Made by a program: the position numbers and the translations under genes. This document shows positions 54,163 through 64,000 of a DNA stretch of 64,000 nucleotides, piece by piece. Under the pieces are notes generated by a model. It ran no database searches, had not been told where the DNA came from, and was given only the letters and a program-made list of their open reading frames with translations. This DNA is from Candidatus Physcousia equi (lineage in GTDB: Bacteria; Bacteroidota; Bacteroidia; Bacteroidales; Bacteroidaceae), in assembly GCA_018065005.1 (NCBI GenBank), contig JAGHUD010000011.1, positions 1 to 64,000 on the forward strand. The letters are read 5' to 3'. Positions within the stretch are counted from its first letter, which is position 1, and every line of letters starts with the position of its first letter.

Positions 54163-55968
54163 TTAGTCGTTGGAGAAGTCTGCCATCATCTGCCGGTAGA
54201 CGGTGAAGACGCGACTCTTGCGGATGAATCCTATGAAGTGCCCGTCGCGGTCGACAACGGGGAGTGTCCATAGTTGTGTGCGCCCGAACACCTTCACCAC
54301 GACATCCATGGAGTCATCGATGTCGATGCGGGCGGCGTAGGGTTTCATCAGGGAGGTCACGCGGAACTCATTGAAGAGCTCCGTGCGAAACATCAAGTGG
54401 CGTATGTCGTCGACGTAGAGCACGCCTACGAGTTTCTTGTCGGCATCCACAACGGGAAAGACGTTGTAGGTAGAGGTGGAGATGCGGCGCACGATATTGG
54501 CAAGCGTCATCTCTCGCGTGAGCATCTGTTCGGGCTCGTAGTGTTCGATGACGTTGTCCATGCTCATGAGCGTAAGGATGGCATGGTCCTTGTCGTGGGT
54601 GAGCAATTCACCGCGCATGGCCAGTCGCTGCGAATAGACAGAATGGCGCTCGAAGATGACAATGGTCAGATAGGCACAGACACTGACCATCATGAGCGGC
54701 ACGAAGAGTTGGAATCCGCCCGTAAGCTCTGCAATGAGAAAGATGCCAGTGAGGGGGGCGTGCATCACGCCGCTCATGAGTCCGCACATGCCCAGCAAGG
54801 CAAAGTTGTTGAGTGGCAGTTCCAGTCCAAGGAAACCAGCATCGTTCCAGACGTGGCAGAAAAAGAATCCCGACACGCTGCCCAGAAAGAGACTGGGTGC
54901 GAAGATGCCTCCACATCCTCCGCCGCTGTTGGTGGCGGTAGAAGCAAAGACCTTGAAGATGATAAGGAATCCGAGGTAGAGAAGGAGTAGATGGGAGTGG
55001 CCGTAGAAGAGCGAGTTGTTGAACATCGTCAAGAAATCGTCGCCCTGTCCGTTGAGCAGGAGTTCGATGAGGTGATAGCCCTCGCCGTAGAGCGACGGGA
55101 AGAGATAGATGAGAACGCTCAGTATGGAGCCACCGATGAGGAGTCGCACGTAGCTACTTTTGAAGCGTGAGAAGAAGCGCTCGAGGCTTGTCATCACGCG
55201 GGTGAAGTAGAGTGCGACGAGTCCGCAGAAGACACCCAGAAGGAGGTAGGCAGGTGTGCGGTCGATGGTGAAGGCGTCGCGCAGTTGGAAATGGAACACC
55301 GTGCTGGTGTCGGAGAAGAAATAGGTGATGGCAGTGGCTGTGACACACGAGACGAGCAGTGGGAGCAGACTCGACATGGTGAGGTCAATCATCAGTACCT
55401 CAACCGTGAAGACCAGGCCTGCGATGGGTGCCTTGAAGATGCCCGCGACAGCACCTGCAGCACCGCAGCCAACGAGGAGCAACAGTGTGCGGTTGGGCAG
55501 TCGGAACAGTTTGCCGAGGTTGCTGCCTATGGCACTGCCTGTAAGCACAATGGGCGCCTCCGCTCCGACACTTCCTCCGAAGCCGATGGTGATGGCAGAT
55601 GAGAAGACGCTGCTCCAAGTGTTGTGCCCCTTGATGCGGCTGTTCTTGCGGGCGATGGCATAGAGGATCTTGGTGATGCCGTGACCTATGTCGTCGCGCA
55701 CCACATAGCGCACAAAGAGCATTGTGAAGTAGATGCCGACAACAGGATAGACCAGATAGAGCCAATTCGACTCCTCTGTGTCAAACTGGTGGGTGAGGAT
55801 GTACTGAATCTGGGCGATGAGCCACTTGAGAAAGAGTCCCGCAAACGCCGTACAGACACCCACACAGAGCGACAGCGAGAGAACGAACTGTCGCGGACTG
55901 AAGAGGCGCCGAAAGAGGAGCAGCTTCAGGAGCAAGGTGTGGCTTATGGAACGTGGTGGGCGGTTCAT
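54163..55968 (-). CDS. ClC-type chloride channel/transporter with CBS pair
   Basis: The 601-residue protein has about ten to twelve membrane segments, with filter motifs GHGI (95-98), GFGGSVGAEAPIV (gating glutamate E137) and GGIFAPSLFLGS. A proton-side glutamate appears to be present in VFTVEVLM, so it may be a chloride/proton exchanger. Two CBS domains fill about 465-590 (YNVFPVVDADKKLVGVL, LWTLPVVDRDGHFIGFI). It is separated by 11 bp from tsaC. Confidence 0.92.
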   Translation of the reverse strand: MNRPPRSISHTLLLKLLLFRRLFSPRQFVLSLSLCVGVCTAFAGLFLKWLIAQIQYILTHQFDTEESNWLYLVYPVVGIYFTMLFVRYVVRDDIGHGITKILYAIARKNSRIKGHNTWSSVFSSAITIGFGGSVGAEAPIVLTGSAIGSNLGKLFRLPNRTLLLLVGCGAAGAVAGIFKAPIAGLVFTVEVLMIDLTMSSLLPLLVSCVTATAITYFFSDTSTVFHFQLRDAFTIDRTPAYLLLGVFCGLVALYFTRVMTSLERFFSRFKSSYVRLLIGGSILSVLIYLFPSLYGEGYHLIELLLNGQGDDFLTMFNNSLFYGHSHLLLLYLGFLIIFKVFASTATNSGGGCGGIFAPSLFLGSVSGFFFCHVWNDAGFLGLELPLNNFALLGMCGLMSGVMHAPLTGIFLIAELTGGFQLFVPLMMVSVCAYLTIVIFERHSVYSQRLAMRGELLTHDKDHAILTLMSMDNVIEHYEPEQMLTREMTLANIVRRISTSTYNVFPVVDADKKLVGVLYVDDIRHLMFRTELFNEFRVTSLMKPYAARIDIDDSMDVVVKVFGRTQLWTLPVVDRDGHFIGFIRKSRVFTVYRQMMADFSND

Positions 55969-55979
55969 GATGTAATCTT

Positions 55980-56546
55980 TCAGCGTATGATGGTGACAGC
56001 GCCGTCGAGTCCCAGCTTGACTATCTTGCTGGGCTGATGTGCCGTTTTGTCGCCTCGACGGAATGACACAATATAGTCAACCTGTTTCTTAATCTCGTCG
56101 GGGATGTCGTAGAAGTTGCGGGGAGAAGGTTGGCCGCTCACATTGGCACTTGTGGAGACGATGGCCTTCTGAAAGCGATAGCAGAGCTGGCGCGAGAATT
56201 CCTCCTGTGTGACGCGAATGCCCAATGAGCCGTCTTCGGCGATGAGGTTGGGCGCCACGCCCGAAGCACCGTCGAGGATGAGGGTGAGCGGTGTGGACGT
56301 GAGGTCGACCATGTCCCAAGCCACATCGGGCACATTGCGGAAATAGCGCTGCATGCGGTTGGCGCTGTCGACGAGACAGATGAGCGCCTTGGAGTCGTCG
56401 CGCTTCTTGATTTCGTAGATGCGGCGCACGGCATCGGGATTCGTTGCGTCGCACCCGAGGCCCCAAATGGTATCGGTGGGATAAAGGATCACGCCTCCCT
56501 TGCGGAGCACGTCTATTGCGTTTTTGAGGTCAATGTCGCAGTTCAT
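55980..56546 (-). CDS. L-threonylcarbamoyladenylate synthase (Sua5/YrdC/TsaC)
   Basis: The 188-residue protein has the YrdC fold signatures GGVILYPTDTIWGLGCDA, RIYEIKKRDDSKAL and AIVSTSANVSGQPSP. It makes threonylcarbamoyl-AMP, the first intermediate of t6A37 in tRNA, which MtaB (33979-35334) later methylthiolates. It lacks the extra Sua5 domain, so it is the short TsaC type. The next gene (prfC) ends 3 bp upstream. Confidence 0.9.
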   Translation of the reverse strand: MNCDIDLKNAIDVLRKGGVILYPTDTIWGLGCDATNPDAVRRIYEIKKRDDSKALICLVDSANRMQRYFRNVPDVAWDMVDLTSTPLTLILDGASGVAPNLIAEDGSLGIRVTQEEFSRQLCYRFQKAIVSTSANVSGQPSPRNFYDIPDEIKKQVDYIVSFRRGDKTAHQPSKIVKLGLDGAVTIIR

Positions 56547-56549
56547 CGT

Positions 56550-58190
56550 CTAAAACTCGCTTGTGAAGTGGAATTTGATGTGTTCGAAATCCTGCTGAGC
56601 CATGGTGAGCACATAGCCCGAATCTGCCAGGAAGACGTCGCGCCCTTCGCGGTCGAGCGCCATATACTGATGCTTGCGTGCCTTGAAGTTGGCGAGTTCC
56701 TGCTCGTAGCCAGGCTCCACCTCTATCCAGCAAGCCTTGTAGAGCGAGATGGGCTCCCAGCGGCACTTGGCGTTGTATTCGTTCTCCAGGCGATACTGTA
56801 TGACCTCGAACTGCAGTTGGCCCACCGTACCGATGATCTTGCGCCCATTGAACTGGTTGATGAAGAGCTGCGCCACACCCTCGTCCATGAGTTGGTTGAT
56901 GCCCTTCTCGAGTTGCTTGGTCTTCATGGGGTCAGCATTCTCGATGTACTTGAACATCTCGGGCGAGAAACTGGGCAAACCGCGATAGTGGAGCTGTTCG
57001 CCCTCGGTGAGCGTGTCGCCAATCTTGAAGACGCCACTGTCAGGCAGACCGACGATGTCGCCGGGCCACGCCTCGTCGATGGTGCTCTTGCGCTGCGCCA
57101 TGAACTGTGTGGGACTGGAGAAGCGCAGCGTCTTGCCCTGACGGACGTGGAGGTAGGGTGCATTGCGCTGGAACTTGCCCGAGCACACCTTGCAGAAGGC
57201 GATGCAGGAGCGGTGGTTGGGGTCGATGTTGGCGGTTATCTTGAAGATGAAACCGCTGAACTTTGACTCCTCGGGACTCACCTCGCGCTCCTCTGCTGTG
57301 GTGGGACGTGGCGAGGGTGCGATCTCGACGAAGCAGTCGAGGAGTTCTTGCACGCCGAAGTTGTTGAGTGCCGAACCGAAGAAGACGGGAGCCACCTGAG
57401 CATCGAGGTAGAGGCTATCCTGTCGTTGGCCAGCGGCTCCCAGCACCTCTTCGACTGCAGGATAGACGCCTTCTATCATTTCGAGGTCCTCGCGCAGTTT
57501 CTCTGCATCTTGTTCGCCAACGGCTTCATCCAGTTGTGCGCTCGTGATGTCGATCTGCACCTTCTCCGTCACCTTTTGCTTGTCGGGTGTGAAGAGGTTC
57601 AGGTTCTGTTCGTAGATGTTATACACCCCCTTGAATTTCGCGCCCTGATTGATGGGCCACGAGAGTGGGCGCACCTTAATTTGGAGTTCCTCCTCCAATT
57701 CGTCGAGCAGGTCGAAGGGGTCCTTACCTTCACGGTCCATCTTGTTGACGAAGATGATGACTGGCGTCTTGCGCATGCGGCAGACGGTCATCAGCTTGCG
57801 TGTCTGTGCCTCCACACCCTTGGCTCCGTCCACCACGATGATGGCAGAGTCTACAGCGGTGAGCGTGCGGAAGGTGTCTTCGGCAAAATCCTGGTGACCG
57901 GGTGTGTCCAGGATGTTAATCTTGTATTCCGTCCCGTTCTTTTCCCCCGTTGCGGGGTCGGTGGGTGTATAGTCAAACTCCATCACGCTGGTGGTGACAG
58001 AGATTCCACGTTGCTTCTCGATTTCCATCCAGTCGCTCGTAGCGGTCTTCTTGATTTTGTTACTCTTTACGGCTCCTGCCACCTGAATCTGGCCTCCGAA
58101 GAGGAGCAGTTTCTCGGTGAGTGTGGTCTTACCGGCATCGGGGTGGCTGATGATGGCGAAGGTTCGCCTGCGTTCTATTTCCTGGTTCAT
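56550..58190 (-). CDS. prfC: Peptide chain release factor 3
   Basis: The 546-residue translational GTPase recycles RF1 and RF2. It has P-loop [16 protein letters not shown], switch [10 protein letters not shown], intact DTPGHQDF and NKMDRE, unlike the EF-G paralogue at 40771. Domains II and III follow ([34 protein letters not shown]). The start at 58190 overlaps the stop of the DUF4924 gene (ATGA), so translation is coupled. Confidence 0.95.
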   Translation of the reverse strand: MNQEIERRRTFAIISHPDAGKTTLTEKLLLFGGQIQVAGAVKSNKIKKTATSDWMEIEKQRGISVTTSVMEFDYTPTDPATGEKNGTEYKINILDTPGHQDFAEDTFRTLTAVDSAIIVVDGAKGVEAQTRKLMTVCRMRKTPVIIFVNKMDREGKDPFDLLDELEEELQIKVRPLSWPINQGAKFKGVYNIYEQNLNLFTPDKQKVTEKVQIDITSAQLDEAVGEQDAEKLREDLEMIEGVYPAVEEVLGAAGQRQDSLYLDAQVAPVFFGSALNNFGVQELLDCFVEIAPSPRPTTAEEREVSPEESKFSGFIFKITANIDPNHRSCIAFCKVCSGKFQRNAPYLHVRQGKTLRFSSPTQFMAQRKSTIDEAWPGDIVGLPDSGVFKIGDTLTEGEQLHYRGLPSFSPEMFKYIENADPMKTKQLEKGINQLMDEGVAQLFINQFNGRKIIGTVGQLQFEVIQYRLENEYNAKCRWEPISLYKACWIEVEPGYEQELANFKARKHQYMALDREGRDVFLADSGYVLTMAQQDFEHIKFHFTSEF

Positions 58191-58705
58191 GCGTTTTTGT
58201 ATTCTTTTGCCAGAAGGGCAAGCAATTGACTGATGTGTGTGAGGGCTTTCTGCGTTTCGGGTGTCATATCCTGCTGTTTGAGGCGCAGCACCATGGCTCC
58301 GTAGAGCGCTTCGAGACAAGTCTCCAGTTCGGGCTTCTCCTGTCCTCCTTTTGCGCGCAGTTCGACGATGAAGGGCAGTGCGCGGTAGTAGGCAGCGTGA
58401 TAGTCTGCCTCGTTGGGGTCCTTGAGCAGTTCGAGGTGGCGGTCGGTGAGCAGTGAGAGCGACCCCTTGTTGATTTGCAAGTGTCCGCTTTCCACCACCT
58501 TTTCTTCCTTCATCATTCCGATGAGGTAGCCATACCAGGCGCGCAGTTGTTTCATCTCTTCCTCTCCGTATTTGAAGAGACTGATATAATTTGCATCAAG
58601 TGCGCTCAGGTCACACCCGAACGCACGTATTGTGTCTTCGACCTGCCACATATAGAGCAGGTATTCACAGATATTCTTATCTTTGAGTTCCTTTGCTACA
58701 AACAT
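58187..58705 (-). CDS. DUF4924 family protein
   Basis: The 172-residue all-alpha soluble protein has the opening [28 protein letters not shown] and a conserved middle, [19 protein letters not shown]. The family is confined to Bacteroidetes and has no known function. Its overlap with prfC by ATGA suggests a link with translation termination, which is inference only. Confidence 0.8.
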   Translation of the reverse strand: MFVAKELKDKNICEYLLYMWQVEDTIRAFGCDLSALDANYISLFKYGEEEMKQLRAWYGYLIGMMKEEKVVESGHLQINKGSLSLLTDRHLELLKDPNEADYHAAYYRALPFIVELRAKGGQEKPELETCLEALYGAMVLRLKQQDMTPETQKALTHISQLLALLAKEYKNA

Positions 58706-58737
58706 AGATGACGAAAGCTAAAACCTCACATTGTGGC

Positions 58738-59412
58738 TCAATACAGTGTCTTACCGGTGATGGTGAAGAAGAACATGACGAGCGAAACCACCATCACCAC
58801 AACGCCGATGGTGCGGTTGAGTTTGAAGATGCGGTCGGAGTTGAACTTGGAGCGCACCTTGCTGATGAGATAGGTGAGCCCTAACCACCACCCGAGCGCA
58901 CCGAACATGACGGACACGAACTCTACGCCAAGCTTGAAGCGGTCGGGCGTGACGAAATTGAAACGCGCAAAGAGGATGAGGAAGAGAAAGACGATGATGG
59001 GGTTGCTCAGGGTGATGAAGAAACCGGTGACTCCATTCTGTATGAGTGTTCCCTTCTTGCCCGTCCGTCCCTTGGGGATGTTGGTCTTGGGGCGCGTGCG
59101 ATAGGTCCAGAATCCGAAGCAGAAGAGCAAGAGGCTCGCCACGACCTGCAGGAGCCATTGCACGGTGAGGTCGCCCATCAAGTGGGTCTCGAAGAAGGGG
59201 CGCAACAGCCCCATACCTACGGCTGCCAACACGGCATAGAGCATGTCGCTCACAGCGGCTCCGATGCCTGTGAAGAATCCATACCAGCGCCCTTTGTTGA
59301 GGGTGCGCTGCACGATGAGCACGCCAACGGGGCCCATCGGTGCGGACGCCACAACGCCGATGATGAGTCCCTTGAAGATGCCGTCTAATATGTCAATAGT
59401 GCTTTCGAACAT
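58738..59412 (-). CDS. LysE/RhtB family exporter
   Basis: The 224-residue membrane protein has six hydrophobic segments and the family signature GVVASAPMGPVGVLIVQRTLNKGRWYGFFTGIGAAVSD near the N-terminus. NGVTGFFITLSNPIIVFLFL is the second typical segment. It probably exports an amino acid, but the substrate cannot be predicted. A -7 box TAATTTTG (minus, 59426-59433) lies 14 bases before the start. Confidence 0.88.
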   Translation of the reverse strand: MFESTIDILDGIFKGLIIGVVASAPMGPVGVLIVQRTLNKGRWYGFFTGIGAAVSDMLYAVLAAVGMGLLRPFFETHLMGDLTVQWLLQVVASLLLFCFGFWTYRTRPKTNIPKGRTGKKGTLIQNGVTGFFITLSNPIIVFLFLILFARFNFVTPDRFKLGVEFVSVMFGALGWWLGLTYLISKVRSKFNSDRIFKLNRTIGVVVMVVSLVMFFFTITGKTLY

Positions 59413-59515
59413 AACTTTTGAGTGGCAAAATTAAGAATTTTTTAATTATAAAAAAAGGAATTAGCAAAGTTTTTTCGTTTTCTACCTTTTTTAGCCATTT
59501 TCCTGCGCACAAAGA

Positions 59516-59547
59516 TTTAGCTTTGCGCATATTTTTTACTACCTTTG
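59516..59547 (+). promoter_or_regulatory. Promoter of the ROK kinase gene
   Basis: TACCTTTG at 59540-59547 is a perfect -7 element, with TTTA at 59516-59519 20 bases before it, one base from TTTG. It gives a leader of about 60 nt. Confidence 0.7.
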
Positions 59548-59613
59548 CCGTTGTGCGTTTTGACGTCCCCACCCCCTACAAGAAACCTAACGAATCCAAC
59601 AAATAAAATTATT

Positions 59614-60582
59614 ATGGCAACAGAAAAGAAACCTTACGTCATCGGCCTCGACCTCGGTGGCACCAATTCCGTTTTTGGCATCGTGGATGCTGAAGGCAAC
59701 GTCGTAGCAACCACATCCGTCAAGACACGCGGACACGGTCCCGTGGAGCAGTATGTCAAGGACTGTGTTGAGGCACTTCAGTCCACCATAGCAGAAGTGG
59801 GCGGCATCGAGCAGATTCAGGGTATGGGCATCGGTGCACCTAACGGAAACTACTATACCAACTGCATCGAATACGCGCCCAACCTGCCTTGGGACCAGGA
59901 GAACATCCCCTTGGGCAAGCTCTTCAGCGAAGCACTCGGGCTGCCCGTGGCCATGACGAACGACGCCAACGCGGCAGCCATAGGCGAGATGACCTACGGC
60001 GCTGCACGCGGCATGAAGAACTTCATCATGATCACCCTCGGAACCGGCGTAGGCAGTGGCATCGTATGCGACGGAAAGATGGTGTATGGCAGCGACGGTC
60101 TGGCTGGCGAGCTCGGTCACGTCCGCGTGGAGCCTCACAAGGGACGCGAATGCGGATGCGGACGCACGGGATGCCTTGAGACCTACTGCTCTGCCACCGG
60201 CGTGGCACGCACCGCGCGCGAAATCATCGAGACGAGCGACACCCCCACCATCCTGCGCGACATCCCCATCGACCAGATTGAGAGCAAGGACGTCAGCATC
60301 GCTGCCAGCAAGGGCGACGAGGTGGCAAAGAGCATCATGGACTTCACCGGCCGTCTGCTCGGTCGCGCTTGCGCCGACTTTGCCTGCTTCAACTCTCCCG
60401 AGGCTTTCATCTTCTTCGGCGGCCTCACCAAGGCGGGCGACCTCATCATGGACCCCATCAAGAAGGGATATGAGGAGAACATCCTCAAGTGCTACGCAGG
60501 CAAAGCCCAAATGCTCATCAGCCAACTCGACGATGCCAAGGCTGCCGTACTCGGTGCCAGTGCACTCGGTTGGGAGGCATGA
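59614..60582 (+). CDS. ROK family sugar kinase (glucokinase type)
   Basis: The 322-residue enzyme has ATP motif IGLDLGGTNSVFGIVD at the N-terminus, catalytic TNDANAAAIGEMTYG, GTGVGSGIVCDGK and the ROK zinc-site CGCGRTGCLETYC. No DNA-binding domain precedes it, so it is a kinase and not a repressor. Glucose is the usual substrate in Bacteroidetes. The ATG at 59614 is chosen over one at 59545 because the promoter start lies downstream of the latter. Confidence 0.92.
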   Translation: MATEKKPYVIGLDLGGTNSVFGIVDAEGNVVATTSVKTRGHGPVEQYVKDCVEALQSTIAEVGGIEQIQGMGIGAPNGNYYTNCIEYAPNLPWDQENIPLGKLFSEALGLPVAMTNDANAAAIGEMTYGAARGMKNFIMITLGTGVGSGIVCDGKMVYGSDGLAGELGHVRVEPHKGRECGCGRTGCLETYCSATGVARTAREIIETSDTPTILRDIPIDQIESKDVSIAASKGDEVAKSIMDFTGRLLGRACADFACFNSPEAFIFFGGLTKAGDLIMDPIKKGYEENILKCYAGKAQMLISQLDDAKAAVLGASALGWEA

Positions 60583-60587
60583 TTTCA

Positions 60588-60679
60588 GCTCCCCCCTGCA
60601 GGACTTTTCAGTTTCTGCTACAGAACTTTTCAGTTTCTGCTGCAGAAACTTTCGGTTTCTGCAGCGGAAACTTTTTTTT
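60588..60679 (+). repeat. 22-bp-period palindromic repeat array, site 4
   Basis: Three units start at 60611, 60633 and 60655 (22-bp steps), the third a full GTTTCTGCAGCGGAAAC, followed by eight T residues (60672-60679). A decayed unit with the same TTTTCA spacer lies at 60588-60604. Spacers are TTTTCA and TTTCG, the orientation of site 3. The array starts a few bases after the ROK stop codon and ends like a terminator. Confidence 0.92.
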
Positions 60680-60748
60680 GTTGCAGCACCACAGCACAGA
60701 CATAGCAAATAATTATATGTTCGCGCGCGATATTTTAGTGAGTTTCTC

Positions 60749-60779
60749 TTTCTCATTCCAGAAAATAATCGTACCTTTG
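60749..60779 (+). promoter_or_regulatory. Promoter of purL
   Basis: TACCTTTG at 60772-60779 is an exact -7 element, with TTTC at 60749-60752 19 bases upstream. It predicts a leader of about 26 nt before the ATG at 60811. Confidence 0.7.
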
Positions 60780-60810
60780 TAGGCGAAAAGTACAAAACAA
60801 GATTATATCT

Positions 60811-63800
60811 ATGGTCATCAAATTCTTCAAAACCCCACAAAACACCATCATCGCCACCCAAAGCATGGCTGGCATAAACGATGCCGACGCGCAAAAATTG
60901 TGCTGGCTCTATGGCGGAGCAGAGATGCTCGGCAACGAACAACTCGAAGGATACTACATCGGTCCGCGACGCGAGATGATCACGCCCTGGAGCACCAACG
61001 CCGTCGAAATCACTCAGAACATGAACCTTGAGGGCATCACACGCATCGAGGAATACTTCCCCGTGAAGAGCGCAGATGCCGACCACGACCCCATGCTGCA
61101 GCGCATGTATGAGGGACTGAATCAAGAGATTTTCCACGTCGACATACAGCCCGCCCCCATCCAAAGCATCACAGACCTCGATGCCTACAACGAGCAGGAG
61201 GGTCTGGCGCTCTCACCCGAAGAGATTGGCTACCTCCACAACGTGGAAGCACAGTTGGGACGATCACTCACCGACAGCGAGGTGTTCGGCTTCGCACAGA
61301 TCAACTCTGAGCACTGCCGCCACAAGATATTCGGCGGCACCTTCATCATCGACGGAGAAGAGAAGCCCTCAAGCCTCTTCCAGATGATCAAGCAGACCAC
61401 CAAGGAGCATCCACACAAAATCATCTCGGCATACAAGGACAACGTAGCCTTCAGCGAAGGCCCCGTAGTGGAGCAGTTCGCACCGCAAGACCACTCGACA
61501 AGCGACTATTTCGTCATCCGCAACATCGATAGCGTCATCTCGCTCAAGGCCGAAACCCACAACTTCCCCACAACCGTGGAACCCTTCAACGGAGCCTCCA
61601 CCGGCACAGGAGGAGAAATACGCGACCGCATGGGCGGCGGCGTTGGCTCGTGGCCCATCGCCGGAACTGCCGTCTACATGACCAGCTATCCACGCAGCGA
61701 GGAAGAGCGCGAATGGGAGCAACTGCTGCCCGTGCGCGAATGGCTCTACCAGACACCCCGCCAGATTCTGACAAAGGCATCGAACGGCGCAAGCGACTTC
61801 GGAAACAAATTCGGACAACCACTCATCTGCGGTTCCGTGCTCACCTTCGAGCACAAGGAGAACGAGCAGGAGTATGCCTACGACAAAGTGATCATGCTGG
61901 CTGGAGGTGTAGGATATGGCACCAAGCGCGAGTGCCTCAAGAAGGAGCCCCAGAAGGGCAATAAGGTGGTGGTGGTCGGTGGCGACAACTACCGCATCGG
62001 ACTCGGAGGTGGCAGCGTGAGCTCCGTGGACACCGGTCGCTACTCCAGCGGCATCGAACTGAATGCTGTGCAGCGCGCCAATCCCGAAATGCAAAAGCGT
62101 GCCAACAACCTCGTGCGCGCACTCTGCGAAGAGGAGGTGAACCCTGTTGTGAGCATTCACGACCACGGAAGTGCAGGCCACGTGAACTGCCTCTCCGAAC
62201 TCGTGGAAGAGTGCGGCGGACTCATCGACATGACCAAACTGCCCATCGGCGACCAAACGCTTTCGTCCAAAGAAATCATTGCCAACGAAAGCCAGGAGCG
62301 CATGGGTCTGCTCATCGACGAGAAGCACATCGAACACGTGAGACAGATTGCCGAACGCGAGCGCGCTCCGCTCTATGTGGTGGGCGAGACAACGGGCGAT
62401 GCACACTTTGCCTTTGAGCAGGGCGACGGCGTGCGTCCCTTCGACCTCGATGTGGCGCAGATGTTCGGACACTCGCCCAAGACCATCATGACGGACGAGA
62501 CGGTGGAGCGCAGCTACGCCAACGTGACCTACGACGTGAAGAACCTCAACGAATACGTGAGCCGCGTGCTGCAACTCGAAGCCGTGGCTTGCAAGGACTG
62601 GCTCACCAACAAGGTGGACCGCTCCGTGACGGGCAAGGTGGCTCGTCAGCAGTGCCAGGGCGAGCTCCAGCTCCCTCTCTCCGACTGTGGTGTGGTGGCA
62701 CTTGACTATCGCGGACGACACGGCATCGCCACCGCCTTGGGTCATGCACCTCAGGCTGGTCTTGCCAACGCCGCTGCCGGCTCAGTGCTCTCAGTGGCAG
62801 AGAGCCTCACCAACATCGTGTGGGCTCCTCTCACCGACGGGCTCAACAGCGTCAGTCTCTCCGCCAACTGGATGTGGCCATGCCGCTCGCAGAAGGGCGA
62901 GGACGCACGCCTCTACCAGGGTGTGCAGGCTCTGTCGGAGTTCTGCATCGCACTCGGCATCAATGTCCCCACCGGCAAGGACTCACTCTCCATGACTCAG
63001 AAGTACCCCAACGGGCAGAAGGTGATCTCACCGGGCACCGTCATTGTTTCGAGCGGAGGCGAGGTGAGCGACATACGCAAGGTGGTCAGCCCCGTACTGG
63101 CTCAGGATGTCCCCTCAACACTCTACCACATCGACTTCTCCTTCGATCAGCTTCGCCTCGGAGGCAGTGCCTTTGCGCAAAGCCAAGGATGCGTAGGCAG
63201 CGATGTTCCAACGGTGAAAGACCCCGAATACTTCCGCAACGCTTTCAACGCTGTGCAGCAACTCGTGGGCGAGGGACTGCTCCTCGCAGGTCACGACATC
63301 TCTGCCGGTGGACTCATCACCTGTCTGCTCGAGATGTGCTTTGCCAACACCGACGGTGGTCTCAACATCTCGCTCGACACCTACAAGACAGACGACATCG
63401 TCAAGATTCTCTTTGCCGAAAACCCAGGTGTTGTGGTGCAGGTGGCTGACAAACAAAAGAAACTCTTCAAGGAGATTCTCGACAAAGCAGGCATCAGCTA
63501 CATCAAGCTCGGTGTGCCCACCGACGAGCGACTCATTCAGGTCAACCGCGAGGGCATCGAATACCAGTTCGGCATCGACTACATGCGCGACGTCTGGTAC
63601 AGCTCAAGCTATCTCATGGATCGCCACCAAAGCCACAACGGCTGCGCACAGGAGCGCTTCGAGAACTACAAGCAGCAGCCCGTGGAGATGAACTTCAATA
63701 AGGACTTCACCGGAAAGCTGGCACAGTATGGACTCAACCCCGATCGCTGGAAGGACGGACAGAACAGCGCTGGCGCACCCAAGGCGGCCATCATCCGCGA

Positions 63801-64000
63801 GAAGGGCACAAACGGTGAGCGAGAGATGGCATACTCGCTTTGGCTGGCAGGCTTCGACGTGAAAGACGTGATGATGACCGACCTCGTGACCGGACGCGAG
63901 ACGCTCGACGAGGTCAACATGATCGTCTTCTGCGGCGGATTCTCCAACAGCGACGTGCTCGGATCTGCCAAAGGATGGGCTGGAGCCTTCCTCTTCAACC
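60811..64000 (+). CDS. purL: Phosphoribosylformylglycinamidine synthase, large single-chain type (partial)
   Basis: The first 1063 codons are in the window and the gene runs off the right edge. The single-chain enzyme converts FGAR to FGAM with glutamine and ATP in purine synthesis. Visible are the N-terminal PurS-like domain, the first AIR-synthase-like half (FGFAQINSEHCRHKIFGG, LKAETHNFPTTVEPFNGASTG, SIHDHGSAGHVNC), the second half (VNVPTGKDSLSM-like INVPTGKDSLSM, LLAGHDISAGGL) and the start of the glutaminase (MIVFCGGFSNSDVLGSAKGWAG). The catalytic cysteine of the glutaminase lies beyond the end. Confidence 0.95.
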   Translation, partial: MVIKFFKTPQNTIIATQSMAGINDADAQKLCWLYGGAEMLGNEQLEGYYIGPRREMITPWSTNAVEITQNMNLEGITRIEEYFPVKSADADHDPMLQRMYEGLNQEIFHVDIQPAPIQSITDLDAYNEQEGLALSPEEIGYLHNVEAQLGRSLTDSEVFGFAQINSEHCRHKIFGGTFIIDGEEKPSSLFQMIKQTTKEHPHKIISAYKDNVAFSEGPVVEQFAPQDHSTSDYFVIRNIDSVISLKAETHNFPTTVEPFNGASTGTGGEIRDRMGGGVGSWPIAGTAVYMTSYPRSEEEREWEQLLPVREWLYQTPRQILTKASNGASDFGNKFGQPLICGSVLTFEHKENEQEYAYDKVIMLAGGVGYGTKRECLKKEPQKGNKVVVVGGDNYRIGLGGGSVSSVDTGRYSSGIELNAVQRANPEMQKRANNLVRALCEEEVNPVVSIHDHGSAGHVNCLSELVEECGGLIDMTKLPIGDQTLSSKEIIANESQERMGLLIDEKHIEHVRQIAERERAPLYVVGETTGDAHFAFEQGDGVRPFDLDVAQMFGHSPKTIMTDETVERSYANVTYDVKNLNEYVSRVLQLEAVACKDWLTNKVDRSVTGKVARQQCQGELQLPLSDCGVVALDYRGRHGIATALGHAPQAGLANAAAGSVLSVAESLTNIVWAPLTDGLNSVSLSANWMWPCRSQKGEDARLYQGVQALSEFCIALGINVPTGKDSLSMTQKYPNGQKVISPGTVIVSSGGEVSDIRKVVSPVLAQDVPSTLYHIDFSFDQLRLGGSAFAQSQGCVGSDVPTVKDPEYFRNAFNAVQQLVGEGLLLAGHDISAGGLITCLLEMCFANTDGGLNISLDTYKTDDIVKILFAENPGVVVQVADKQKKLFKEILDKAGISYIKLGVPTDERLIQVNREGIEYQFGIDYMRDVWYSSSYLMDRHQSHNGCAQERFENYKQQPVEMNFNKDFTGKLAQYGLNPDRWKDGQNSAGAPKAAIIREKGTNGEREMAYSLWLAGFDVKDVMMTDLVTGRETLDEVNMIVFCGGFSNSDVLGSAKGWAGAFLFN

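Noticed and set aside
59587-61164. A 525-codon minus-strand frame across ROK kinase, repeat site 4 and purL
   Set aside because: It runs through two real genes and a repeat array and has no family features.
61369-62745. A 458-codon minus-strand frame inside purL
   Set aside because: purL is unambiguous on the other strand.

Overview
The window is chromosomal DNA of a Bacteroidales bacterium, most likely a fairly GC-rich member of the Prevotellaceae. The evidence is the fused MurF-alanine racemase, the SusC/SusD polysaccharide-utilisation genes, RprX/RprY and EF-G2 homologues, several Bacteroidetes-only families (GSCFA, DUF4827, DUF4924), and promoters of the Bacteroidetes type (TTTG, about 20 bases, TAnnTTTG) instead of the E. 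coli type. No rRNA or tRNA gene was seen, and purL runs off the right edge.

Layout. 0.6-7.2 kb: cell wall (murF-alr, GSCFA protein), isoprenoid synthesis (dxs) and potassium uptake (trkA), followed by a probable 70-nt small RNA. 7.6-9.5 kb: an ABC-type ATPase plus DUF4435/TOPRIM pair that resembles the PARIS/OLD class of defence modules. 9.7-16.5 kb: an SF1 helicase, an RsmI-like methylase, a GH20 hexosaminidase, a secreted protein, a nitroreductase and a glycosyltransferase. 16.8-31.1 kb: a complete fructan utilisation locus on the minus strand (fructokinase, sugar permease, two GH32-type proteins, a surface lipoprotein, SusD, SusC). It is headed by a membrane regulator that joins a periplasmic sugar-binding domain directly to an AraC DNA-binding domain without a kinase. 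31.3-43 kb: cytochrome c peroxidase, cytochrome c biogenesis, mtaB, a tiny repeat lipoprotein, the rpsF-rpsR-rplI operon, a small membrane protein, rprY, rprX and an EF-G paralogue that lacks the catalytic histidine. 43-48.1 kb: hemW, then an AT-richer island with a DpnII-type (GATC) restriction-modification operon behind a structured, attenuator-like leader. 48.4-64 kb: a His/Cys-rich secreted protein, DUF4827 lipoprotein, NrnA-like phosphoesterase, rpe, an ECF sigma factor, fmt, a ClC channel, tsaC, prfC, DUF4924, a LysE exporter, a ROK glucokinase and purL.

Functional links. Levan or inulin would be bound and cut at the surface, imported by SusCD, finished by the periplasmic GH32, transported by the permease and phosphorylated by the fructokinase, with the sensor-regulator responding to released sugar. 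tsaC and mtaB act successively on tRNA A37. prfC, fmt, the EF-G paralogue and the ribosomal operon are all translation genes.

The strongest signals not explained by known features are four arrays of a 17-bp palindrome repeated every 22 bp in gene-free DNA. They are oriented with respect to the gene upstream, and I cannot match them to a named family. Next are the competing-hairpin leader before the restriction-modification operon, the short RNA after trkA, and the kinase-less fructan regulator.
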